A DNA stretch of 64,000 nt from Litoditis marina (taxonomy: Eukaryota > Nematoda > Chromadorea > Rhabditida > Rhabditidae), in the NCBI GenBank assembly GCA_964036275.1, contig OZ038434.1, forward strand, positions 16,667,879-16,731,878. Direction: 5' to 3'. Below, one piece after another: positions 26,657-39,300 of the stretch (positions are counted from its first letter, which is position 1; the number at the start of each line of letters is the position of its first letter). Below the pieces are notes generated by a model. It worked only from the letters and a program-made list of their open reading frames with translations. It was not told where the DNA came from and did not search any database. The translations under genes were made by a program, and so were the position numbers.

Positions 26657-29548
26657 CTAGACATCCTGTCCGAGAATTGAATCCACGGCGTGTTTCAAAC
26701 AATCGGCAATCATGGTTGGGTGGACAGTCTCGTGGTGCTCCCATTCAGGCCTGAATCACATACAACATGAAAAACTCACATTGGACATTGGTTAACTAAC
26801 AGAATCACAATGAACAGTTGGTCATTGAACTTATGAAAATTCAATTTTTGACACGTCTTCAGTGGATGGTCGCTTGACAACAAATCAACGGTGATCGGTA
26901 AACAACAAAGTCGCTGATTACACGATAAGACCCTCTTCTTCTATAGTTAAAGATGTTACCAAACTTGAAACTTGATGTTCACAATATCCCAACTCTAGTC
27001 AAAAAAAAACTGACCTCCATTTACCTGTTCGCACCTGGATGGCCCGCATTCCAAATGTCATGGCTCCGCCCACATCGGAAAGGATATCATCGCCAATCAT
27101 GACTACCTGAAACATCAATAGCATCATAGAGGTAGCTCAAAGAACAGCAGGTACGGTGGATATTGGTCTCATATGCTGTGCTTTTAATTTGACCTCCTGC
27201 TTTTTGGTCGTGAATCGCAGTTTATTCTGTCTATTTGCAGACCAGACTGCATTCCAATATGGTCATCCCATCATACACTCTTCTTGCTATCTAATATGCG
27301 TAAATATGAAGGAACAGCATTTAATTCTCAAGTCCATCGTTTATTTAACGCAGAACCAGCTGGCTGCAAGATCAGCATTTCCTCTGCCAAACGACTGGTT
27401 ATAATGTATTTTGATAGAAATACAATATAACAAGTGAAATTATATGAAAGATAGACTTTGAAAACCAAGGGTTGTGTTCATACAGAATAGGATCAGAGGC
27501 GCGACGTGCGTTCAAACCAATCATCGATTCGGCTCTGGGGCGCCTAGAGACAACAACCTGTTTATGTAGTGTATTATATTGTATTGTATTGTATGTAGTG
27601 TATTGAATAGTATTGTATGTAGTGTATTGTATTGTATTAATGTAGTGTATCAAATAAATCTTGAATCTTGAATGCTCACGCCTCCGCTTCTCAAACTCGA
27701 GTCTGAGGTATGACCGAAGTCCAATACTAACCTCCTCCTTCTGCATTCCCAGACTGTCGAGTCCGGCCTGGAAATACTCGGTGTTCGGCTTTCCGATGAC
27801 CACATGCCGACAACCGGTGGCGTACCGCAAAGCGGCCGCGAACGCGCCCACGTCTATACAGGGACCATCGACACGCTGGTAGAACCGGCTGAAAATCAGA
27901 TTTCCATCTCGCGTTTTGCATATAGCACATAATTGAACAAGAAGCGTTTGACAAAAGGTCGGATCTCCCAACACAAGTTATTTCAGCCTATAGAGTGGCT
28001 ATAAAATACAAAAAAAAACATATCAACCATGTTCGAGCAGTCCAACCATAGCGCTAGCTGTCAATACAACGAAGGGAAGTTTGACGAAGCCATTTTCGCA
28101 TTAAATCAAAAAAGTTGCATCAAACGTTATACTCCTTCGTGATTCCAGTTCCGGTCCCAGTGACCCCCCCCCCCTAATACAAAAACATTTACGTCAAATA
28201 AGTGGACCAACCCATTTCCAAGACTGATGAGAAGCGGGTCGTTCATGGCAAGAAGAGCTCGGAAAGCCTTATTCATATTGTTGTAGGTGAACTCGTCTTC
28301 AGCGTCTCCCATTACAACACAATTGGGATTAGGGGATTCGAGTGGTGTGAAATAGGAGGCGATTCCTGGGAAAATCACACGGATTGAACTGAATACTGGT
28401 ATAATACAGGGGGATAGTATTTGGCTTGATGGACTCGAAGCCAACCCAGTTTTTCCCGCCCCTCCTTACGAATGCTGATGCGCAACATTGTGCTGACAGC
28501 TCACTCAAACATTTATACTTTGAAAATGATTTTACTCGGAAATAAAACCGACCTGGGTAAACCAAAGCGTGAGGACGCAGTCCATTCCGAACCACATAAT
28601 CTACAGCTACGGGAGCGGGCGTGATAACATCCTTGATTTGAATCCTGGAATAGTGGAATGGTTGGTTATATTTAGGTCAAATCATGAAATATCAACCACA
28701 AATCTCATTAGTTGGAGCAAACCAGGATTGGTCAAGCCTGCGAATAGCCAAAGGTCGCCGGTGTAAAGTATTAAACAATGATATAAGATGAAACTTACTC
28801 ATAACCCAAACGACAAAGTCTTGCGACCACGTTTTCGGTTGTGTTGGTGCTCTCGTTGCTGAGAAATCTTACGTTGCCCACCCGATACAGCCTGGAAAAG
28901 GAGGATCTAATGGATATAATCAAAAATTCTGTCATTCGTTCAAAAAACGTTCTGTGAACATACCGAAATCAGAATTATTGGCTTGTTCTGCAGTTCAATG
29001 GAATGATTCAAAACAAAACTATAAAGTAACGGCAAACTCCACAAGGAACCGCGAATTTCGTTAACCCTAACCTGGTTACACATGTAACCATTTTTCTATT
29101 AATTCCTTAGTAACCCTTTACCCTTTTTTTTACATCATTGGGGGGAAATTCGCGGTTATACCAAGTGGTTAACAAAAGTGTTAACCATGAAGTTGGTTAA
29201 CGGTTAGCTGGTGTGGTTGATGAAAAACTTGGTTAAATACAGAATTTGCCCAAAGTAACTGCGCGAGCGAAGCAAAACAGTACGGACAAACAAAAAGATA
29301 AAGCTCTCTCAGTTCACCAGAAACCTGATGCTACAATACAATAGAACCATCAGACGCGGGATAAATGCATACTTCCTAATCCTAGACCTTCATTATCGAG
29401 TTTTTACAACTCACTTTTTAACAGCTTCGATTGATCCAGGAATCGGGATTCCATCTGTCCCATGACTACTGTTGTAGAGAACTCCAGTGATGTCTACAAG
29501 AAACCCACGAATAGGTTGCGAGGTTGACTTCAATATATCCGCAACCAT
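26657..29548 (-). CDS. LHPP: LHPP-type HAD phosphatase (phospholysine/phosphohistidine/pyrophosphate)
   Basis: A cytosolic HAD hydrolase family known to remove phosphate from phospholysine or phosphohistidine and to split inorganic pyrophosphate. Exons in transcript order: 29548-29415, 28891-28799, 28644-28553, 28365-28212, 27888-27732, 27106-27015, 26750-26657. This gives 271 residues against about 270 in mammals. HAD motif I is FLVDITGVLY, with the nucleophile Asp and the DITG form typical of LHPP. FLSNESTNT is motif II. NPNCVVMGDAEDEFTYNNMN lies in the cap region. The Lys motif is VIGKPNTEYF, and VVMIGDDILSDVGGA holds the metal-binding acidic residues. RTGKWRPEWEHHETVHP near the end matches the family's C-terminal region. 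The start follows an AG acceptor only three bases upstream (29554-29552), suggesting trans-splicing. It is divergent from ubr-5. Confidence 0.93.
27565..27668. repeat. TGTAT-type microsatellite ending in AATAAATCTTGAATCTTGAA
   Basis: Imperfect GTATTGTATTGTAT units on the plus strand in LHPP intron 5, followed by AATAAATCTTGAATCTTGAATG. A polyadenylation-like signal next to a short tandem tail resembles the 3' end of a non-LTR retrotransposon, but no body was recognised. Confidence 0.6.
29040..29245. repeat. GTTAACC-rich inverted repeat
   Basis: AACCGCGAATTT (29047-29058) is matched by AAATTCGCGGTT (29146-29157). GTTAACC/GGTTAAC units lie inside and to the right. It is similar in style to the 24008-24248 palindrome but is not the same sequence. 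It lies in LHPP intron 1. Confidence 0.65.
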
Positions 29549-30361
29549 ACCCTGAACCATAAGTGTACGAGAACTGAGAGATACAACTACAAAAAGATCA
29601 TGGAAAATGGTATTCATTGAACAACTATTCAAAATCTTGCTACTGAACGAGTGAAGTTATGTGTGACGCATTCAAATTCCAACCAGTCAACAACAACAGT
29701 TTTGAATTCAGAATTAAGAGAAGATCAAACACGAAATAAAGAATATTTTTAAAAAAAGTTGATCTTACATTTATATCCAACGAGTCACGGTTCAAACAAA
29801 CTTGGGGTGTTCCTTTTACCGACACAGGCTGCCCCAATCGCACTAGCATATGTGCTTCAATGCTAATTGTTAGTCCTTGAATATCTGAGTTGCGCCAGTC
29901 CGAAAAATGAAAAATCGCGAAATAAAGCATTTGATTTGTTTCATTCAGTTTATATTCTTGTAAGTAAGGAAGTGTGTAAGTGAAAGCAACACCATCAAAT
30001 GCACTTCACGTCCCTCTCTTTTTCATGTGAGGAATCCATCTCTCTCTCTCTCTCTCCTCTTATCTCTCTCTTTTTCCAATGAGACATATATCTAATGAGA
30101 AATGAGCGTGGGGGAGAGAAAGAGGCACAGAGAGGAAAATCCCGTAAAGTCCGCGTCCATCCCACTTAATTTGCCATTATGCAGTTGATAGTTCTTTAGG
30201 AGACACTTGGAAGTATTTTCTTGTTCAACATCGTCGTACTTACTCATTTCTCATATTGTTCCTGTATTGTATTTTATCAGATGTTATCAAGACAGGTTGG
30301 TATCTCAATCAATCAAAATCTTACGATTGTTTTAGGTTTTGGTAACCGAATCTGATGAGGA
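29549..30361. promoter_or_regulatory. Divergent promoter region between LHPP and ubr-5
   Basis: About 0.8 kb between the two start codons. Acceptor-like sites lie next to each start: GGTTCAG for LHPP (AG 3 bases before ATG) and TTGTTTTAG for ubr-5 (AG at 30334-30335, 26 bases before ATG). A CT-rich tract lies near 30035-30075. No TATA box was noticed. Confidence 0.5.
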
Positions 30362-33300
30362 ATGGACGAATTTTCTCATTGTACGATTCTCAGTCATCAA
30401 ATTGAGAATCTTCCAGAACAAGAGCTTGCGGAAAAGTAAGTGAAGCTCCAAATGAGTCAAGGTTTTACTTTCGACACAGAGTAACGTGATATTAGTTAGA
30501 ATTGAAGTTACCACTGTTCTTCAAAGCTCCACGCGAAACTTTGAGACAGTCTCAGAGAGAAACTCTGTAAGGCAGATCAAGTCACCAACCGAGTTTGGCA
30601 TACCATCCCCATTTGGCGGGGACCTTTGAGGGTACAATTATAATGATAGTTAATATTTACAGGCTAAAACTTCTTACTGAAGAAGTTAATCGACATGGAA
30701 TAGAACAGAATCGTGTACTGAACGAGTTAGGAGTCGGTAATATAGAAGATTGTGTTGTCGGAACACATTCAGCAGCATTTCTATTGAAGGTCAGTATGTT
30801 GTTTGGAATTCTCACAAAAAGATTACATCCCATCTAGGATTTATTTTTGCTTTGATCGAGTATCTTCTCTTCAACCTACGAAAGTTCAAGTCGCCCCCTC
30901 CCCCTTAAAAAACTCAAAATAAAAAAAGAGTTTAGGAAACCTAGCCGGTGTATGCCTTTCATCACTTCATATTTCAGGATGGTCGTGTGGTCAGACTGGG
31001 ATTTGAGTCAAAGACCCAAGCACCTATTGCCGTTCCCGTAGCAGCTCCTCCCGAGAACAATTCTCAAGTATCGCAGTCGGCGTCTCCATCAACAGCCGCT
31101 CGTAATGCCACGGCGAAATTCAGAAGAGTTATGCTGTCCACGAGCTCGTGAGTTTTCACCTTAGACAATGCCATTTAAAAATTTCAAACAGATGCTTCCC
31201 TCGGGAAGTGAGAGTGTGAGAGATTATTGAAATAGTTGTTAGGAGAAACTTACACAACATCAAGAAACTCTGCGCGTTTAATTACCTCGGCCGTCTGCCG
31301 TCACCATTTTTCTAATCAAACATGCCTTTTGACAAATTATGAACTTCTTCAGAACTTCTTCACTTCTTCAAATTAGTTATCTTTCACCAGAGTATTATTC
31401 AGTCGGTTATTTTTCACCACTCACCAGAGAATTATTCAGTCGGTTTCGGATTTACCCGATCGTTTGATCAATACAGACGCGTTTGTAGACCATCACTCTT
31501 CAATCAATTACCCAAGTTTGAGGTCGATTGTGACCTCGAATACGCGCCAGTCGTCTACAGTAGAAGTTCTTCGGAATCAGGAGGAGAGGGAACGATGGCT
31601 GATTTGCCTTCTTCTTCGAGTGGACCAGCTGATCGGACCGCGGCCGGGCTAGATGCCGGCGAGCTAGAAGTCGCCGGGCTAGATGTTGGCGCACTGCATG
31701 CCGTCGTACCGCTGGCTACATGCCCGCATCTTGTAGAGGTAGTTGCCCTTCCCGCCGCGGGTATCGACTCGAAGGACACGTGTGTTTCATGTGGCATTGC
31801 GGCAGAACCCTGGGTCTGTCTCGGATGTTATCAGGCCCACTGCGGTAGACACGTCTACGAGCACGCGCTGATGCACCACCTGGAGACCTCTCATCCGATG
31901 GCTCTCTCCCTGGCCGATCTGTCCGTCTGGTGTTATCCCTGTGATTCATATGTACATAACCAGATACTCATTCCCGCCAAAAACTCGGCCCATTTGAGCA
32001 AATTTGGCGAAACTATGCCTAACTAGCAGATTTGGTGTTAACTATGCCTCACAGTGTATTACTTTACTCAACCAGTGTGATTTTAATTTTTTGGTTCCAG
32101 ATTTACCGGTGAATCATAAATAGCATGCGTCAGTGGAATTGCTGTTGTTTTAGATTCCGTAGAGAGCGTGGTGGCGTGATTATGGATCGTGGAAGACCAC
32201 TGCCTTCTGCTGCTTCGGTGCCCGAGGATTTGATTGCCCAAGCTCAGGTAGATCATATTCTCTGAAACTTCCTTTCGAAACTTGGGAATTTAGGGTGTCA
32301 AATGATGAAATTCAACGCAATGACTCGAGATTTCAGTGATTGAGGATACCGGCATTCAACAATTTTCCCAAATTTACTCGAAATCTATTTTTGGAATACA
32401 GTCCTTCTATGAATGTAAGGTTTTGTCAAACGGATTGTGAATTTGTTAATGTCAATTTACGGCTAAAATTCAGGTTGTTCTGCAAGGGAAGTCGCGTGAA
32501 GTAATCGTACGGGAACTACAGAGAACCAATCTGAATGTCAATGAAGCAGTGAATAATCTTTTGAGTCGCGACGATGATGAAGGTTGGTTCTCCGTTCCTA
32601 CTCACCTTTATCATACATTTTGTTTGATATTCTTAATTCTTATTCTCCGCCTAACTATGAAATAAGCATATTAGGAATTAGGACCATTGAAGAATATAGT
32701 GTCATATTTTCTTTTTCGTAAAGTATATAAAGTTCTCTTCTTTTTAGGAGGGAAATGCTTTATTTAGGGCTAAAAAGACTAGAATACAAAAAAATAGTTC
32801 TCCGTAGAGTATTCGTGTTTATTTGTTTGCAGACGATGACGATAGTGCTGGAGAGGTAGTTCTTCCCGAGGAGTTGTTGTCTTTGTTGGATCCAAGCCAA
32901 CATCCGTTGCTAGATGCAGATTCGTACGGCGAAGGCTTTGAAAGTGTGTTTGGACGTGATGCGGCTCGCAGAAAAGCGGAAAAAGGTATACTTGAAACAT
33001 TTGAAGCTGTATTTCATTTGATTTTAATGCAATACAAAAGTCTGAGGTCTGAAACATCTCAGTTCGTTACCACTACAAAAAATATTTCATGTTACACTTT
33101 GCATATTTCTTTCTCGAGAGCACATATTCTCTTTTGGTATGAACCATAATGTCTCATTCGCAGAAACCCATGTATTTCGTGATTTTGTCGTTGGAAGTTG
33201 AAAGTAGTCAGTATATTTTCAGACAAGGATAAGAAGTCGAGAGAGGGTGCCAGTGGAAAAGAATCAGCTGTGCCCCGTAGTAGATTGGAGTTGGTGGATA

Positions 33301-36300
33301 CCCTTGAGTATTGGGTGGATGGTGAGAGTGGCCTGCCCGAAGGAGTAGAAAGGTTATTTGATTTGTACAGCTTCCAAACATCAGTAAAGTTGTGACTATA
33401 GGAAAAAACTAGTTTTCTTATTAAAACACTCAACTTTTTCAAGTTCGTCAGTATAAAGACTAAATACGCTTAATTCGCCGGAAACGTGTCAGTTTTTCTG
33501 TCTGTTTAGCCAAGTTTGACAGAATATAGTGCGAGTTCGTATAGGGCTATAGGATGTTGTCAATTGAGTTTATTTCAGATTTGTGAAGCTAGCTGCAACA
33601 AGCAGCGAAGTTCTAGCTGTTTCTTCCACGGGTGTAGTCTATGCTTGGAATTGGGAGAAGCCCTCAGGAGACCTCGAACCTCATCCCGTTGCCAAGAATC
33701 TGCTGACAGGTTAATTTTCTATTTTTCTAACAAATTTTACTGTGAACGATGGATGTGTTAGTGATTTCGTGTTGAGACAAATGGGAACTTAGGTTACGTT
33801 CATATATTTCGCGATTCGCGCACCCAGCCGAGGTTGTGGCTCGAACGTTCTAATAACAGTTATTGATCAATATGTGGGGAAAGGGGCTCGGATTATGAAC
33901 ATGAACGCAGCCTCAATATGTTAATTAGGAAATGGGTTGATGTTCTTCTGTTTCACCATTCGACTTCGGGATTCGGACTAAAATGAACTTAGTTGAGAAT
34001 CTACCAGTAAGCTGCAAATGTCCAAATGTTTTTGTAAAATCAATGGCTTATTTTCATTTTTTCTAGATAGCGAACATGTAGCCGAGATTGCTGCCTGTGG
34101 TTTGAGAGTGGCTGTGTTGACCAAATCCGGAAAAGTTGGCTCATGGATGAACCATTGCGTATTGGGCAAACGAGTATGTGAAGCTACAGAGGTTTGTAAT
34201 TTCTCGATTTGATTCTCATAGTTTTCATCTACGTTTTGAACATGTTTGTTACGCTTTTTGACCTACTTCAGATCAAACCCGTTCCGATCACGCTGCACGG
34301 AGATGAGTCTATTGTTCAATTGGTGGTCAGCAATCATCTGACGCTTGTTGTGACATCGAATAACGTCTTTCATTGGTGGTTAGTTGTTTGGGGGTCTAAG
34401 TACTGCTATTCTTTTGAATTATGAGTTCTGTTCGATATAGTCAATACTTTGGTAAATAAATGTTGTTCAACTGTGAATACCAATGCAGTTTTCGAAAAAT
34501 AACGTAACGAAATAAAGATGTCAATCGAGTAGTTGTTTTACACTTAACTTAAACATAAAGCCTAAATTCAGCGTTCACATAGTTTGAAAACTTTCAGTGG
34601 TCTGTACCCGTTCTCAGAACGACCCAAGTTGTGGGAAAAGGAGCGCGCCAAGACTAGGAAGCACGTGACATTCGACATAAATAACACGGACATCAAGGAA
34701 GGCAGTGAAGTTCGCACGAAGGCCAGTCCTATCTACTCGGCCGGAAGTGTTGCTGTCAACATATCCACCCATCTACCTATGGTCAGTCGATTCAGTTCTC
34801 GTTCACAGCAAAGTTAGTTAGTTAGAAATTCTAACGAATGTTTATACCGTACTTTAGCGAGAATAAGAAACGTATTGTGTGGTGTAGTTTTCGCTTTCTT
34901 CGAAAATTTACATGAACTGTTTGTGCTATACACGGAGTAAATGGAATAGGTTGTGAAAAATCAAGTTATGCTGAATCATTGCAAGTTTCCTGAATTCTGA
35001 TATGTTTCTTGAATTAAATATGGTTCACTATGCCAAGTAAACATGGGCTAGCAGTGTAATGTGAGCTAACTTCAGGTCGGTGTGCTGATGGAGTCGGTTT
35101 GGACTATATCCGAGGTCTGTCGTTTCCGCGTCATGGATCCTAAGCGTTATGATGCTGACTTCCCCAAGGAGGAGTCTGGCGGACAAGATGGTTCTGCCAC
35201 CGTCCCTGCAAATGGTTCGTTACGGGGTTACGGCGTTAATCACGTTATTCAGCACCTCTTTGTGTTTCATACATTTATCTCATAAATTTCTCAGTACCGA
35301 CGGAGGTGTAGCGTTGCGATTGCCTTGCTCTTTTCGGGATTCGGGAACGTTTGCCATGGCAGCTTAGCCGTTTTGGAGGATACTTAATTGACGTTTTCAA
35401 ATAGTTTGTTTGGTAAATCGGGACTGACACCTTTTTTGTTGGGTGTCTCTCAATATGTATTCGACTTATTGTATCTTGAATGCTTTAAGGTGAGAGCCGA
35501 AAACGTCGGGCCAGCCAAGAGGTGTTCGACGCGCCGGTGGCACCTCGTGAAGAAGCCTGGGGCGTGGGCGATATCATCTGGATCCATGAGCAACAGACAC
35601 AGGATACGGCTGTGGTGAAAATTGTAGGTTTTCAGATAATCTAGATGCTTATTGGGAGACTACTACCAATAGTAGTGAAACGGCAGAATGGTTTCTCAAA
35701 AAAAATTGATGAAGTTTCACTTACATTCTTGTAGTTTGAACTGCATACCAGGTCAATTTCAATTACAACAGGCAACATTAGAACATTTTTGTGACCTTAG
35801 TAGATTGTAGAGATATCGTTGAACTCCAACAGTTGTGTTGTATGTTTGAGTTTGTATATAATATTGAAAGTCTGGCATTTTCAAGGTTGATGGTCTTTAT
35901 GTGGGAGTGGAGTATATGCCGGCTCCAGCGAATGGCGAATTTGCATCTTCGATGAGTGGATCGTTGGGAACCAAAGACACTAACTCGTCGAAAACTGTGA
36001 GTATTGCTGGTAACATTGTTCATCCAAACAGTTAGAAAAGAGGTTTCCCTCATTGCCAAATTGAGAAAAATTTGCCTTTTTATGTGAGTTAATGGTTTTT
36101 GATATATTTCACTTGGAGAACGGTTATTTTTGTAAACAAAACTTAACTTAAGTTCGATTTATGTTATTTAAGTGCTTTCTGAATTGATATATAGTAATAA
36201 TAATATTTGTTTGAAGTTCATTGTTTTTAGTGTCTGTTAAACTTGATTTCCACGGTTACAGCAGGGGCGGATGCGTATTCTGAGAAAGGACGATCTCTGT

Positions 36301-39300
36301 CTAATGACGCCGAAACTGAAGAATTCTCGAAGCCCCCGCGTGATCCAGCACGAACCGCTTCGCTTCGTTCTTTCGGGCGGTGGCGGGCGCAAGGTCATCT
36401 CAGCGGTCGTCGACTCGAATGGTGAGCACGACAGTAGATCCAGTTTTTACGTTTTTCACATCTTCTGATTTTTTGAATTCGCCTATCTAAGCAATCATAT
36501 GTTTTTCATTTGATCCAAAAATAGGACTAAAATCCTTTCCATTGGCTCCCACTGATGTTTTCTGATTCGACCCCACTGTATGACCGTGTTTCAGGTATTC
36601 GAGCCTTGGTCGAAAAGCGAGGTCGCATCTTTGTCACTCGTGCCTCGGTGACGGGAAAAGTGTTGTCGGAGCATTTGTTGCATGTTCATCCGGCAGCTCT
36701 GATGGGATCTTCTGGTCAAACGCCCAAGCTCCTGAATTACGGAGAGGTGTGATTTCGTTTTATTACTTTACTTATACTTTTCAATTTGGGTTGTTTGTAT
36801 TTGTTTCTTGGAACTGTAGAGAGTTGTTGTTTAAAGAAGGACGATTATGTGGACCAATCTCGTGTCAACCTGTCAACGGTCCTTTAAACTGCAATTGAAA
36901 AATGTATTGCAGTTCAAAGGACTGAACCGTTGCGATTGGACCACATAATCGTCCTTCTTTAATGAAAATGGAATTCTCAACAAAAAAAAAACAAGCTAAG
37001 AAATTTTTATCTAGAAATATCTGCCTTAGGGCTAAATAGGATAGTAACCATCTTGTAAATTCAGTTTTTTATTACGGCCATATGATGAATATGCATTATT
37101 GATACGGCTATTCAGGACTCCATCCTACTACTGAAGGACGGTAACGGTTCTCTGTTGCCTCTCATCCGAGATGCGTTGATGGGATTCCGAGAGCCTCTCA
37201 CTCTGCATCTGCCTCCCCTCCACCATGTCGCCCTCTCTGTTGCAACCGTACCGTCTCCTTCTTGTGCCAAGGTATCAGATAAGACAATCACCCGCCTGGT
37301 AGTAGATCACAAACGCTTAAACCAACTATGTTTCCATAATTCGTGATTGTTATTTCTTTATTCGAGTGAACATCTTCATGGAATATACTTACTCAAGCTA
37401 GTAGACGGTATTATTCTACATAAGGTAGTTCAGTACTACTATATGACCATACACCAGTAGAGTTGTCCGAATAGCTAGAAAAACTCGGGAAACGGACTAC
37501 TTTTTGGCCAAAAACAACAAACTTTTTCTATTTTCGATGCAAAATCATCAGTTTCCACGTGTTTGAATGTAAAAACGGACTCCTTTTTGTCGAATAGTCG
37601 GACCTTACTGGTGTATGTATATGGCATGGCTGCTGACGCACTCATAAATGTTTTCATGGCTATGAGGAGTAGGGATAATATGAATCAACAATGTTTTGCC
37701 GCAGGTTGTACCGAGGAAGGCTACATTGCTGGCCATAGCTGGTCCATCCACCGCCGCTATGTATGCCCAGCTTCCATCTCTCATGCAGAATGTGTTGTAT
37801 GCAGATTCGGAAGGAGTTAAGAAGCTTCTCGATCGGCTGCACGAAATTGAAGGTCAGAATGGTTATATTCTCATTTGATTGATTTGCATTATATTATGTT
37901 TCTAAAATAGACGCATTTGATTCGTTCTGCGGGTGACTGTCTGCAACAATTTCCTTTTTAAATTGTTGAGCTAAAGAGCACTTTTCTCTCATTGTCACCT
38001 AAATTGTAGAGAGTTTGGCTATCATGAGAGATCATGACCCACCAAATACAAGAGCAATCTGGTCTCAGTGAATATGAATATATTAATGTTTGATCAAACT
38101 CGCGTTTCCAGATCCCGATTTGATCAAGGCCGAGTTGGTGGATGCACGTTCGGACGGTGGATCGAACATTCTCCATGTGGCCGTCCGACTGGCCATTGCG
38201 AAGAAGAACAAAGATGATGCCGATCCCGGTACCACACACGGAATTCGACTCACCGTAGAGGGTTAGTCGCTTTTTTGTCGCGTCTGTCTCATTCTTCACA
38301 TTACATAATTGCAGTGGTTGTGGTTGTGAACAAACAGCAAGAGTTTTTAGGGGTTTAATTAAGTTTTTGAGTCCAACTATAGCCCTGCGTAATTTTTCTA
38401 TGCATCCTGTCTTACCTGGTACTGGTGTTAAAGACTTGCTCGTTTTCGGGCTTCGGCTTTCGTTAGGTATCTATTATTAGTCAAAAGGGGAAAAGTAACC
38501 AGGTTATTGATTGAAACAAAAGCGCAATATTGTTTCTATCTTGCGAAAATACCATGATTCCATGATAAATACAGTTAATGAGTTAATTGCGGTTTGTTCA
38601 GAAACGAAGAATGCCAGAGAACAGGATCGTGATTTGGAGCAGAAATGGCAGCGTTTGTTGAGATCGAATCGTGCCGAACTGGCTGCTAGAGAGGGAGAGG
38701 CTGCAGTCATTCAGGCCGCCCCGATGCAAGACAATGGTGAGCAGGCGAAGGCCAGATTCGGGCGACCACCTAGTTCCTGAATTACCAATATAATAAATAT
38801 CCTAAAATTAGTTCTACATTATCAAGAAATACGGGATATGCGGGTGTGCTCTTTTGATTTTCAATCTTTGACGAGACTGCTCTCTTCATCACAAAGTAAG
38901 AAAGCCCCTTTTGTTCAGGTCATTTCAAGAAGATCATACACCAGCAATGTGGGATGATTTCTCAACTATTTCCTCAAATATGATAAAAAAAATTTTTACT
39001 GTAGATAGTTACCGCATTCTGTGAAGTTGAGGATATAACTGATTTTTGTATTATGTTTTTCTTGAAAATGCCTAAAGTTTACGGAAACTGATGCTAGGGT
39101 GTTTCAGCGGTGCAATCGCCTGGCGAAGAAGGAGTGGATGTGGAGAAGACACAATCTTCCTCTTCTACTGTACAGTCGATGCCTGTTCTTTCTGAGGAAA
39201 CTGTATCCAGTGGTCAGTTGTCGCTCGATCTAGTAACTGTTCCCTGGTTGTAGCATGTTCTGCTGTATGAATACTGTATGTATGATATGAAATTAGTTGT

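Noticed and set aside
31464..31652. Separate small frame overlapping the start of the nested ZnF-UBP frame
   Set aside because: A shifted reading of the same region, with no domain. The frame giving the zinc finger is the supported one.
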